Below are positions 28,350 to 37,050 of a stretch of 56,180 bases of DNA, piece by piece. The notes below the pieces were generated by a model. The model saw only the letters and a list, made by a program, of their open reading frames with translations, ran no database searches and was not told the DNA's origin. The stretch is from RUG11788 sp964578175 (GTDB taxonomy: Bacteria; Bacillota_I; Bacilli_A; RF39; UBA660), in the NCBI GenBank assembly GCA_964578175.1, contig CAZOBH010000005.1, forward strand, positions 1 to 56,180, read 5' to 3'. The translations under genes were made by a program, and so were the position numbers. Numbering within the stretch: the stretch's first letter is position 1; every line of letters begins with the position of its first letter.

Positions 28350-29435
28350 CTACTTATAATTTGAAACAATATATTTAACAATTTCATTATAATTATTTTC
28401 TAATTTATCACATAATATTTTATTAATCAAATCATCATATATAATACTTATTTTTTTACTAGGTTCAATATTTAATACTTCTATTATTTGTTCTGCATTA
28501 ATATCAATATCTGTTCTTGTTTTAATTGGTAATTTTTCGTATTTCTCAGTTATTTTTTTTCTACTTATTCCTTTTAAATCACCAACTATAGAACTAATAT
28601 ATAAACCATATTCATATAAATTAATTGGAGATAATACATCTTTATCGCAAAGTTCTTTAATTCTTTTAATAATATTTCTTTCATTCTTAGTAAATGGATA
28701 ATCATCATATATACCAATGCTTGCCCATATACCTATTAAGTCACTATTTAAATGGCAATTACTAAAGTCTAATTTAAGTTCTTTATCAACTCCTAAATCA
28801 ATTAATAACTTAACTCCCTTTTTAGAATTAGGACTTATAAATATTTTATCTAATTCTTCTTTTTTTCTAATTAAAGAAAGTCTAGATAATTCTTGTTTGT
28901 TATTTTTTATTGAATCAATTACTCCATCAGAGAAATTAAAATCTAAAGTAGTATAAAATCTAATAGCTCTAAGAATTCTTAATGGATCTTCTTTAAACTT
29001 AGTATCAGGATCTCCGATTACTCTAATAGTTTTATTTAAAATATCTTCTTTAGCATTTAATAAATCTATAATATTCCCATCTTTATCCATACACAAACTA
29101 TTCATTGTAAAATCTCTTCGTAATAAGTCTTCTTTAAGATCTTTAATATATTCTATTTCCATAGGTTTACGATTGTTATAATAACTTATTTCTTTTCTAA
29201 AAGTCATAATATCAAAAGTATAGTTTTTAATATATAATCTAACCGCACTATAATTATCTCTAGGTAACTCTACATTATTAAAAATATCTTTAATATCTTT
29301 AGGTGTTGCATCTGTACATATATCTATATCACTTGAATGTATACCTAGTATAAAATCTCTAACATAACCACCAACGATATAAGCTTTAAAACCATGTTTA
29401 TTAATCTCATCTAATACTTTTAAAACAGTACTCAC
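28350..29435 (-). CDS. cca: CCA-adding tRNA nucleotidyltransferase
   Basis: A 361-residue class II nucleotidyltransferase that builds or repairs the tRNA 3' CCA end. The N-terminal AYIVGGYVRDFILG and DIDICTDATP motifs supply the metal-binding Asp pair. RRDFTMNSLC (about 107-116) and EDPLRILRAIRFYTTLDF (about 151) follow, and the helical body and tail complete it. Somewhat shorter than the 397-residue Bacillus enzyme. Start is GTG at 29435 with GGGAGG 9 nt upstream. It leads the cca-dnaD-nth operon. Confidence 0.95.
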   Translation of the reverse strand: MSTVLKVLDEINKHGFKAYIVGGYVRDFILGIHSSDIDICTDATPKDIKDIFNNVELPRDNYSAVRLYIKNYTFDIMTFRKEISYYNNRKPMEIEYIKDLKEDLLRRDFTMNSLCMDKDGNIIDLLNAKEDILNKTIRVIGDPDTKFKEDPLRILRAIRFYTTLDFNFSDGVIDSIKNNKQELSRLSLIRKKEELDKIFISPNSKKGVKLLIDLGVDKELKLDFSNCHLNSDLIGIWASIGIYDDYPFTKNERNIIKRIKELCDKDVLSPINLYEYGLYISSIVGDLKGISRKKITEKYEKLPIKTRTDIDINAEQIIEVLNIEPSKKISIIYDDLINKILCDKLENNYNEIVKYIVSNYK

Positions 29436-29465
29436 TTATATTCGCCTCCCAATATAATTTTAACA

Positions 29466-29497
29466 TAAAAAAAGTGAATCACCTAATAGTGATTCAC
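29466..29497 (-). terminator. terminator of the HU gene
   Basis: Minus-strand 9-bp perfect stem GTGAATCAC/GTGATTCAC with a 6-nt loop followed by seven T residues. Confidence 0.9.
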
Positions 29498-29514
29498 AAT
29501 TGTATTCATAAATA

Positions 29515-29787
29515 TTAGTTTACTGATTCTTTTAATGCAGATCCTGCTTTGAAAGTAACAGCATTTCTAGCAGCTATATGAACAGTTTCTCCAGTTTGTG
29601 GATTACGTCCTTCTCTAGCAGCTCTTTTTGAAACTGCGAATGTTCCAAATCCAGCTACAGGTACTTTATCTCCTTTTTTAAGTGCTCCTGTAATTGCTTC
29701 AAATGTAGCATCAATTGCACGAGTAGCATCTGCTTTAGTTAATCCTGTTTCTTTAGCAACTGCTTCTACTAATTCAACTTTTTTCAT
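29515..29787 (-). CDS. hup: nucleoid protein HU
   Basis: A 90-residue histone-like protein that bends and compacts DNA as a dimer. The family signature is complete: GFGTFAVSKRAAREGRNPQTG at about 46-66, with the DNA-binding arm GRNPQTGE, and the C-terminal FKAGSALKESVN. ATG 29787 with GGAGG 5 nt upstream. Codon use is cleaner than in neighbours, as expected for a highly expressed gene. Confidence 0.97.
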   Translation of the reverse strand: MKKVELVEAVAKETGLTKADATRAIDATFEAITGALKKGDKVPVAGFGTFAVSKRAAREGRNPQTGETVHIAARNAVTFKAGSALKESVN

Positions 29788-29868
29788 ATTTACCTCCATA
29801 TTATATTAAGCATTATATGCTTACATATACAAATTAGCATATTTTATAAGGGTTTGCAATAATTTTGA

Positions 29869-30963
29869 CTACTTTTTCATGCTTTTTTTACTGTTTTTCA
29901 TTATTTTTATTTTATTGGTTCTATCGCTTAAATCAATTGGTTCATATTTTACCCTTAAAATATATATATAAACGATTTTAGTTTTCTCTACGATAAACCA
30001 TGATTCTTTGTTATCCTTCTCATATTCAAGTATATAATTATCATCTGTAACTTTATCTATAATATCTTTTAAATGCTTTACTTCTTTAATCTCTTTTTTC
30101 TTGAATACTGGTAATTTATTAATTTTTTTAATTTTATCTTTATATTTCTTATTAATAGATCTTAAATTTTTATTATATTCATCAAATGAAGATAGATTAA
30201 ATAACGAAGTAAATGATATTAAACATATAGGTATTAAAAGTACTAACGTAAGAGTAGCTAATAAGAATAAGTAAGAATCAAAATCTGATACATTTTCTTC
30301 TAATGTTTTTATAGTTTTAGAGTCATACTTCTCTTCATCTATTTCCATACTAAAGTTTTTATTTGTTATCGGAAAACTAATATCGTATTTTGCTGGTACA
30401 TATATACGTTCATTATTATTTTCTGGAACAAAATCACCATTAACATACACTCTAATCAATAAATTTACATCAAGTCCAGTTAATTTCTTATAATTAATAG
30501 CTTTTGTATATAATTCTTTTAAATTTATATTAAAAATCTTATTTAAATATATATCATTAATACTACTTACATCATTTTTTTCTTTTTCACTTAAAGCAAC
30601 AACTTCTTTCCAAGTTTCCCTTCCATCTTTATTACTAGTTAATATTCCTTCTACATAATATTCATAACTTCCATTTACTTTTCCATTAAAATTAATATCA
30701 TAATTAATAGTAATATCCATTTTATCAAGTAAACTACCTACATATATGTTATTTTCATTTGAATATGAATCAGTATAATAATCATTTTTTATTAAATAAG
30801 TATACGAAGATACACTCGTTCTTAAATTATATTTTGTTATATCAACTGATTTTAAGATTCTACCTGGAAAACAATCTTTTATTATCCATATCATTATAAA
30901 TATAAAAATTGTAGATAATATAGCTAAAATAAATCTTATAGATTTTCTTATATTAATGCTCAT
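29869..30963 (-). CDS. DUF5305-like membrane protein next to signal peptidase
   Basis: A 364-residue protein with membrane helices at about 9-28 and 228-253 enclosing an external beta-rich domain (30-225), then a Lys-rich cytoplasmic tail. The layout and sequence pattern (YTYLIKNDYYT near the start, DISFPITNKNFSM before the second helix) match DUF5305 proteins, often encoded beside SipW-type signal peptidases. Role unknown; assembly or display of the TasA-like protein is a reasonable guess. Its start abuts the signal peptidase stop, so the two are co-translated. Confidence 0.7.
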   Translation of the reverse strand: MSINIRKSIRFILAILSTIFIFIMIWIIKDCFPGRILKSVDITKYNLRTSVSSYTYLIKNDYYTDSYSNENNIYVGSLLDKMDITINYDINFNGKVNGSYEYYVEGILTSNKDGRETWKEVVALSEKEKNDVSSINDIYLNKIFNINLKELYTKAINYKKLTGLDVNLLIRVYVNGDFVPENNNERIYVPAKYDISFPITNKNFSMEIDEEKYDSKTIKTLEENVSDFDSYLFLLATLTLVLLIPICLISFTSLFNLSSFDEYNKNLRSINKKYKDKIKKINKLPVFKKKEIKEVKHLKDIIDKVTDDNYILEYEKDNKESWFIVEKTKIVYIYILRVKYEPIDLSDRTNKIKIMKNSKKSMKK

Positions 30964-32088
30964 TTACTTACCTCCTAGTGTTTCATAAACATATACTGAA
31001 GGCCATCCTAAATATTTTATATGACCCCTAACTATTCCTTTTATTTCTTTATCTTTAACATTCCAATTATCTATATCACTATTATTATCACCTTTAGTTA
31101 TATAGATATACTTATCACTTGTATAATCTATATCTACTATTCTATGAGTAATATAGGTATTATCATGTTCATAATATATAACATCATCTATTTTTAATTT
31201 GTTATCACCATTATATTTCTCTATTATTAACATATCTCCTTTACTAAAATAAGGATCCATACTATTAGATAGTACTGATACAGGATAATATTTAAATATT
31301 TTTAAAGTAAATAATACAATTATTGTGGCTATTACAAATAATAGATATAAACCATAATTATTTTTTATATCTCTTTTAGATACTTTTCTATTTTCTAAGT
31401 ATTCTTCATTATTAATAACATAAAATATTATAGTTGATATAAAGAAATAATATAAAGATATTAATGAAGGGTTTAAATCAACTAATATTGGAGAAAATAA
31501 AGTTATTAATGAAAATATACCTTTATATATTAAAACTCCATAAAAACTAGTTTTTAAAGCTAAATAAGAACAAGTTATATTAATAATAATTATAGGTATA
31601 AAAATACTTAATACATAATAAAACATATCAAATGTATTAGTTATGCCAATAATACTAGTTTCTAATAAAATACATATAATTGTTATTATAATAGTACTTA
31701 ATTTACTCCTATCATAATTAATAATTCTATATCTAATATATTCTATTAATATAGTAACTGATAATAAAGATAATATATTTTTAATAATTCCTGTAAATGA
31801 TAATGAATAAGTATTTTTAACAAAACCAAATATTAATCCAGATAAATAATATATAAATACATATATAAACATAAATATTAATATATTTTGAATTTTAGAA
31901 TACTTTTTTCTATTTCTATTACTTATTCCTTTAGTAAAGTAATAAGTAATAAATGTAAGTATAAGTACTATTATTGGTTTAATAACATAAATATAAGTAT
32001 TTGAAATACTTGAATTAGACATAATAATATTAATAAATAAAAATAAAATTAATAATATATAAATTGGTATAATCTTTTTATTCTTCAT
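30964..32088 (-). CDS. sipW: SipW/ER-type signal peptidase I with large membrane domain
   Basis: A 374-residue protease. The first 240 residues form several hydrophobic helices, far more than a normal signal peptidase. The C-terminal catalytic domain has Ser276 in VLSNSMDPYF, His315 in ITHRIVDI (instead of the bacterial Lys) and GDNNSDIDNW. That Ser-His arrangement is the archaeal/ER type, as in Bacillus SipW, which processes TasA. It probably cleaves the signal peptide of the neighbouring TasA-like protein. The symbol is by type, not strict orthology. Confidence 0.85.
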   Translation of the reverse strand: MKNKKIIPIYILLILFLFINIIMSNSSISNTYIYVIKPIIVLILTFITYYFTKGISNRNRKKYSKIQNILIFMFIYVFIYYLSGLIFGFVKNTYSLSFTGIIKNILSLLSVTILIEYIRYRIINYDRSKLSTIIITIICILLETSIIGITNTFDMFYYVLSIFIPIIIINITCSYLALKTSFYGVLIYKGIFSLITLFSPILVDLNPSLISLYYFFISTIIFYVINNEEYLENRKVSKRDIKNNYGLYLLFVIATIIVLFTLKIFKYYPVSVLSNSMDPYFSKGDMLIIEKYNGDNKLKIDDVIYYEHDNTYITHRIVDIDYTSDKYIYITKGDNNSDIDNWNVKDKEIKGIVRGHIKYLGWPSVYVYETLGGK

Positions 32089-32110
32089 ATTATCATCTCA
32101 TTTTAATTAT

Positions 32111-32140
32111 AACAAAAAAAGAGTTACATTGTAACTCTTT
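32111..32140 (-). terminator. terminator of the TasA-like gene
   Basis: Minus-strand hairpin GAGTTAC/GTAACTC with a 3-nt loop and a T tract after it, between the TasA-like gene and the signal peptidase. Some read-through is needed if the three genes are one operon. Confidence 0.75.
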
Positions 32141-32145
32141 TATAT

Positions 32146-32673
32146 TTAACTTTGTTGAATATAATTAAATATTCCATTTAAAGTATAGTTTTTATCATTA
32201 ACTCCTACTTTAGCATTATTATCTCCATTTACATCTATATAACTAATAGTAACTGTAAATTGATTTGTAGCTCCGGCTTCTAATACATCTCCTGTTTTTA
32301 CTCCAGCATATTCATATTTAATATCAGAACTTTCTACTCCTTCATCATTAGTAACAATAGTTTCAATTGAATCTAATTTAGCATCAACAGATCCTTTGTT
32401 TTCTACTGTAACAGTATATGTAACACTATCACCTACTGAATAAAATACAGGTGAAATAGTAGCTATTGTTCCATTATTACTAACAGATCCTTCTTCAGCA
32501 CTTCCAGATGATGCTTTTACTTCAATATTTGATATTTTTACATTCCATGAGGCAACTTTTGCACTACCATTAATTTCAAGTCTTTGAGAGAACAAAGCAA
32601 AGGTTACAGACATGCATACCAAAGCTACTAACATTACTATAATTAAAAGGTTCTTTTTCTTAACTGCATCCAT
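32146..32673 (-). CDS. TasA/camelysin-like secreted protein
   Basis: A 175-residue protein with a SipW-dependent-type signal peptide (Lys-rich start, hydrophobic core, then VTFALFSQ near 23-30). It is followed by a beta-rich domain with YSVGDSVTYTVTVENKGSVDAKL (about 78-100), typical of TasA, camelysin and related fibre or biofilm matrix proteins. The neighbouring SipW-type signal peptidase supports processing and export. The domain is shorter than TasA (261 residues). ATG with GGAGGG 7 nt upstream and a consensus promoter. Confidence 0.82.
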   Translation of the reverse strand: MDAVKKKNLLIIVMLVALVCMSVTFALFSQRLEINGSAKVASWNVKISNIEVKASSGSAEEGSVSNNGTIATISPVFYSVGDSVTYTVTVENKGSVDAKLDSIETIVTNDEGVESSDIKYEYAGVKTGDVLEAGATNQFTVTISYIDVNGDNNAKVGVNDKNYTLNGIFNYIQQS

Positions 32674-32693
32674 CTCTCTACCCTCCTATAATA

Positions 32694-32722
32694 AATATAA
32701 TATAGGACTATTTTTTTGTCAA
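32694..32722 (-). promoter_or_regulatory. promoter of the TasA-like gene
   Basis: Minus-strand consensus -35 TTGACA (32717-32722), 17-nt spacer, -10 TATATT (32694-32699). Confidence 0.7.
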
Positions 32723-32803
32723 ACAAATAACTAAAAATTTAGATTATCTTTACTTTTTATTTAATTATTTTTAAAATTAAATTAAGAATATAAAGGAGGA
32801 ACT

Positions 32804-33556
32804 ATGAAGAAGAAAAATTCTAAAAAAACTTCTGTTAGTTCAGAGTTAGCAATCTTTATAATTTGCACTTTTATAATATTATGTACTATGTATGTTTTAT
32901 TCTCTCTAGATAAAGAATTTCAATCTAACGCTATAACAAGTGATACTAGTATTGTTAAAACAGAAAAGTATGATATAGAAAGCGCTACTAAGTTAATTGA
33001 TAGATTAGAATATCCTAAGCAATTAGCTTATGGTAATGATATTTTTAATAGTAGAACTTTTTATTATAAACATAATCTTAATGCTAAAGATTTATCAGAT
33101 GAAGCCAGATTATTTATTGCTTTAAATAATAGTATTGATAATCTTAATTGTACAAATGGAATATGTGTAATAGAAGAAAATGAACTTATAGATAATTATT
33201 ATAAAATATTTGATATTGAATATAAGTTTGTTTCGAATAAATATATAAGTAAAAATAAGAATAATTTAATAACATATGATACTAATTTTAAATCTTCTAC
33301 TAATGGAGTTGTATTTAAAAAAGTAGTTAATGCTGAAATACAAGATGATAGTAAACTACTTGTTTATGTAAAAGTAGCTTTTCAATATAATTCTACTCTA
33401 TTTTATAATTATGATTTAACTGATATTATCGAGGAATTATCTACATGTACATCAGATGATGATTTAGATAATTATGAAGATTTAAATCAATATGTATTTG
33501 AATTCAAAATAGATCAAAATAATAATTATATTTTCCAAGGAGTAAAAAGAAAATAA
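32804..33556 (+). CDS. single-pass membrane protein of unknown function
   Basis: A 250-residue protein with a Lys/Ser-rich start, one membrane helix (about 14-35) and an external domain with two Cys in CTNGICVIEE (about 115-124) and another at 216. No family recognised. The ribosome site AAAGGAGG precedes the ATG. Located between the TasA-like gene (divergent) and a pair of small minus-strand genes, with a shared terminator downstream. The external Cys could form disulphides. Confidence 0.7.
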   Translation: MKKKNSKKTSVSSELAIFIICTFIILCTMYVLFSLDKEFQSNAITSDTSIVKTEKYDIESATKLIDRLEYPKQLAYGNDIFNSRTFYYKHNLNAKDLSDEARLFIALNNSIDNLNCTNGICVIEENELIDNYYKIFDIEYKFVSNKYISKNKNNLITYDTNFKSSTNGVVFKKVVNAEIQDDSKLLVYVKVAFQYNSTLFYNYDLTDIIEELSTCTSDDDLDNYEDLNQYVFEFKIDQNNNYIFQGVKRK

Positions 33557-33583
33557 AAAATCCACAATAACTGTGGATTTTAT
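33555..33583. terminator. bidirectional terminator
   Basis: Stem AATCCACA/TGTGGATT with a 5-nt loop and A/T tracts on both sides, between two convergent genes; the stop codon of the minus-strand gene is in its edge. Confidence 0.8.
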
Positions 33584-34038
33584 TTTTCATTACTTTTATA
33601 TATTATAGATTCATATAATAAATCTACTAAGTAATTAGAATCTTCTAAATTGTATTTAGTTTTTAATAAATTAAAAACATCATCATAACAAACTGTATCT
33701 AAATATTTGAAAATAGATTCTTTTTTATTTTTAAATTGTTCTACATAATTCTTAGTGTACTCATTGTCGATAATAAGTAATAAGTCTTTATTAATAAATT
33801 TTTTAAAATCTTTTATTATTTCTTGAGTTGTATCTTTATATATAAATTTATCTTTATCATATTTAATCATATCTAATATATAAGGATTATCTATTCCATT
33901 TAATCTATAATCAAATCTATCTAATAACTGTAATCCTTTTAATTTAATAGCGCTTAATTGAGCTATATCTCCATCTTTAACTTTAGTTGGTATAATCTCT
34001 AATATTATATATTCCTTGTTTAATAATTTATCTATCAT
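33580..34038 (-). CDS. degenerate DnaQ-like exonuclease-fold protein
   Basis: A 152-residue protein whose pattern fits a DEDD 3'-5' exonuclease fold. The first strand, YIILEIIPTKVKDGDIAQLSAIKLKG (9-34 region), aligns with the usual DxETTG start of DnaQ, and LLLIIDNEYTKNYVEQF (about 107-123) aligns with the VxHNxxFD block. Key acidic residues are replaced (the DxE motif reads ExI), so it is probably not catalytic. Its ATG overlaps the upstream gene's TGA by 4 nt (ATGA), showing coupling. Fold call is inference; alternatively a novel small protein. Confidence 0.5.
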   Translation of the reverse strand: MIDKLLNKEYIILEIIPTKVKDGDIAQLSAIKLKGLQLLDRFDYRLNGIDNPYILDMIKYDKDKFIYKDTTQEIIKDFKKFINKDLLLIIDNEYTKNYVEQFKNKKESIFKYLDTVCYDDVFNLLKTKYNLEDSNYLVDLLYESIIYKSNEK

Positions 34039-34553
34039 ACTTTATTTATATTTATCCCTATATCACTATCTAAATCTTCGATATCAATAACTGCTATCCA
34101 TGAATATCTTATATCTGTATCAAGAATCTTTTTATCTATCTTAATTGTTACATCAGTATTTTCTTTATAAATATCTGTAACTCTGTTAGAGATAGTTCTA
34201 CCATAATTCTCAAGACATAAAACAACTAAAGTATGTTCAGTATAAAAATTCTCATCTGCATAATTATTTAATTTTTCATTTAACCAATCTATATCTAGAT
34301 CTTTTATTTTTTCTTCTTTAAACATTTTCATGTCATTAACATTTCTTATTACTGTAATCTCATCTAATTTCTCAACTTTTTTTGTTGGTCTATAACTATA
34401 AACACTATAATTTAAATGTTCTATATGAGAAGTTAAACTTTCTACTCTATCATTTATAGCGTACTTTACTTCCATAAGTACTTTACCTAACATAATAGAT
34501 GAACAAATAATTAATATTAAACATAAAATTTCCTTAGATAAATTAAATTTCAT
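34035..34553 (-). CDS. membrane-anchored protein, possible PrcB-like domain
   Basis: A 172-residue protein with an N-terminal membrane helix (about 7-24), an alpha-helical stretch, and a C-terminal beta domain (about 90-165). The TLVVLCLENYGR and VTIKIDKK segments vaguely resemble PrcB-type protease-complex domains. That similarity is weak. ATG 34553 chosen because GGAG lies about 9 nt upstream. Translated together with the exonuclease-fold gene (ATGA). Divergent from the lysozyme-like gene at 34667. Confidence 0.55.
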   Translation of the reverse strand: MKFNLSKEILCLILIICSSIMLGKVLMEVKYAINDRVESLTSHIEHLNYSVYSYRPTKKVEKLDEITVIRNVNDMKMFKEEKIKDLDIDWLNEKLNNYADENFYTEHTLVVLCLENYGRTISNRVTDIYKENTDVTIKIDKKILDTDIRYSWIAVIDIEDLDSDIGININKV

Positions 34554-34666
34554 GATACCCAACTCCAAGATATAGTATAAATGATAAAATGAAATTTAAC
34601 AATCATTATAAATGATTATTTTATTATTTTTACAATAAATAAGATATAATTAATATAGGTGATAAG

Positions 34667-35782
34667 ATGACTAATAAAGAAAAAGAACTATTTAGAGATT
34701 TAATTATTTCTTATAGAAAAGGAGAAATAAAAGCAAGAATTACTAGTAAAGGTAACTTAAGACTTATCGAAGATGGAAAAGAAATGGTTTTCCCATTAAA
34801 TGATGAACAAAGAATATTACTAACAAAGTATAAAATTCCAAAAGAAAAAAATAATTATAAATTATCTAATAATCCAAGTAGATATAGAAATAAAAATACT
34901 AATATTAAAAAAAGACCATTAGGTAGAACACTAATTATTGCTGGTGTAGTAATAACTATTGCTGCTTCTACTTTAATTCCTAAAAATGAATCTGATTCAA
35001 CATATTATGAAACTGATACTGAAATTACTACTGAAGCAGAAAGAGAAAATATAAATAACGATTTAATAACTTATATTGAAGAAGATCTAGAAATCAATAA
35101 CAATTATTCCGAAAGAGAAGAAACTATTAGACATATATGTGATATATATCAAGTTAATTATGATATTATTTATCCAAAACTTATTGAATTAACTGATAAT
35201 TTTACAAATGACAATTATATGAATGGAACAATCGAAGGAGTAAGTTGTAAAGGAATGAAAATTCAAACAACAAATGATGAAGAATTACTTATTTACGCCA
35301 TTAGAAGTATGAAACAACTTCCAGAAAACTTTGATTTAGACATATCAAATCTTTATGTTAATAATGGTTATTCAAGTGGTAATAATTACTATCAACAAAT
35401 TGATTATGCATCTAAAATAATTGGTGTAGACAGAGACGCATTATATGCTATAATAAATGCCGAAACGAGTTTCAATAGTGATTTATTTATCTATGATAAT
35501 AATCCAGCTGGGCTTAGAAGTCCTGACGGTAACGGTTGGTGGTATTTTTCTACTAAAGAAGAAGGAATACTCGAATTTGCAATGCAAATGGTAAAGTATT
35601 GTGACACATTAAACCTAGATCCACATAATTTAGATGAAGAAGATTTAGCTTTAATTCAAACTATACATGCACCACTATCAGATGGAAATGAATATTGGTT
35701 AACTAATGTTATAGAAGGAAGAAATTATTCTATAGAAAATAGTGAAAGACTTTATGAAACTCAAAATAAAAAATTAACTTAG
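34667..35782 (+). CDS. membrane-anchored lysozyme-fold wall hydrolase
   Basis: A 371-residue protein: cytoplasmic basic domain (1-80), one membrane helix (about 85-104), an acidic external linker, a helical region with repeats of about 40 residues, and a lysozyme-like domain (about 235-360). The domain has IGVDRDALYAIINAETSFNS (candidate catalytic Glu) and NNPAGLRSPDGN, a glucosaminidase/transglycosylase pattern. It likely cleaves peptidoglycan glycan strands during growth. GGTGAT lies before the ATG. It is 12 nt upstream of a polysaccharide deacetylase, so both wall enzymes share an operon. Confidence 0.8.
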   Translation: MTNKEKELFRDLIISYRKGEIKARITSKGNLRLIEDGKEMVFPLNDEQRILLTKYKIPKEKNNYKLSNNPSRYRNKNTNIKKRPLGRTLIIAGVVITIAASTLIPKNESDSTYYETDTEITTEAERENINNDLITYIEEDLEINNNYSEREETIRHICDIYQVNYDIIYPKLIELTDNFTNDNYMNGTIEGVSCKGMKIQTTNDEELLIYAIRSMKQLPENFDLDISNLYVNNGYSSGNNYYQQIDYASKIIGVDRDALYAIINAETSFNSDLFIYDNNPAGLRSPDGNGWWYFSTKEEGILEFAMQMVKYCDTLNLDPHNLDEEDLALIQTIHAPLSDGNEYWLTNVIEGRNYSIENSERLYETQNKKLT

Positions 35783-35794
35783 AAAAGGTGTATC

Positions 35795-37024
35795 ATGAAA
35801 AAAATCTATTTATTAATAATTATTATTTGTTCTATTACTGCTTTATTAATTGATAATTATAGAGAAACAGAACTAGTATATATAGAAATAGGAAAAGATG
35901 AAAAAGAAATAAGAAAAGAAATATCATCTCATAATAGTGACTATGTAATAACTACTAAAGAAACAAATCTATATGATAAAAATTATAAAAAGATAGGTAC
36001 TGTTAACAAAGATATTAAATTAAAGTTAGATAACAAAGATTTAAAAATAACATCTAAAACTAAATATTTTAAAATAGATAATTTAAATTATTACATATCA
36101 TATAAAGATGTAAAACCAAGTACTCAATATGAAATTAATAAAAGATATAAAGACTATATAGTATTTAATAAAAATATAAAAACAAACAAAGAAACTATTC
36201 TTTATAAAGATAATAAATATGTATTTAAATTAAATAAATCTATGAGCCTACCTATAATTATTAAAGATAATAATAAATTATATGTAGAATATAATAACGA
36301 ATTATATTATGTTAAGAAAAAAGAAGTTAAAGTAATAGATAGTGTTAATACTGATGTAGAAACAAGAGATAATATTAGAACTCTTACATATCATGCAGCA
36401 TATAAAAAAGGAGAAACTTGTAGAAATGCTGCAATATGTCAAAAAGTAGAAATGTTTGATGAACAAATGAAATACTTAAAAGATAATAATTACTTAACTT
36501 TAACTTTAGATGAAGTAGAAATGTTTCTAGATAAAAAAATTAGAATACCAGAAAAAACTATTGTTATAACAATGGATGATGGAAATCTTGCTTTAAATGA
36601 AATTGAGATACTTGAAAAATATCAATTATATGCAACTTATTTTATAATAACAGGTAGATATGATATACCAAGAAAATCTGATTATGTAGAATATGCATCA
36701 CACACTGACAGTCTTCACGTTAATTATAAATGCGCTGGTGGTAATCAAGGTGGATTACTTTTATGTGAAGATGAAGACAAAGTAATAAAAGATTTAAAAT
36801 TATCTCAAGAAAAACTAGGAGGATCCAAACATTTTGCTTATCCATTCTTTGATTATAATGAAAGAGCTATTAGATTATTAAAAGAATGTGGATTTACCCT
36901 AGCTTATGTTGGTCAAGCATCAACTGATGGATATGCAACTTATACGACTAATAGATATAGAATGCCAAGAAAAACAGTATTTGCAAATTATAATATGAAT
37001 CAATTTATTAATTTATTAAAATAA
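35795..37024 (+). CDS. membrane-anchored NodB-type polysaccharide deacetylase
   Basis: A 409-residue protein. It has an N-terminal membrane segment (about 3-20), then SH3-like beta repeats (about 50-180; two GTVN/YYIS.KDVK blocks). The NodB deacetylase domain (about 200-405) has TIVITMDDGNLALNE with the metal-binding Asp pair, ASHTDSLHVNY with two His ligands, and FAYPFFDYNERA. Family members remove acetyl groups from N-acetylglucosamine or N-acetylmuramic acid, which gives lysozyme resistance. The SH3-like part may bind the wall. AAAAGG ribosome site upstream; terminator follows. Confidence 0.88.
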   Translation: MKKIYLLIIIICSITALLIDNYRETELVYIEIGKDEKEIRKEISSHNSDYVITTKETNLYDKNYKKIGTVNKDIKLKLDNKDLKITSKTKYFKIDNLNYYISYKDVKPSTQYEINKRYKDYIVFNKNIKTNKETILYKDNKYVFKLNKSMSLPIIIKDNNKLYVEYNNELYYVKKKEVKVIDSVNTDVETRDNIRTLTYHAAYKKGETCRNAAICQKVEMFDEQMKYLKDNNYLTLTLDEVEMFLDKKIRIPEKTIVITMDDGNLALNEIEILEKYQLYATYFIITGRYDIPRKSDYVEYASHTDSLHVNYKCAGGNQGGLLLCEDEDKVIKDLKLSQEKLGGSKHFAYPFFDYNERAIRLLKECGFTLAYVGQASTDGYATYTTNRYRMPRKTVFANYNMNQFINLLK

Positions 37025-37050
37025 AAAAAGATCTTATTTAAGATCTTTTT
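37021..37050. terminator. bidirectional terminator
   Basis: Stem AAAAAGATCTTA/TAAGATCTTTTT with a 2-nt core and long A/T flanks, shared by the deacetylase gene and the convergent ATPase gene. Confidence 0.85.
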
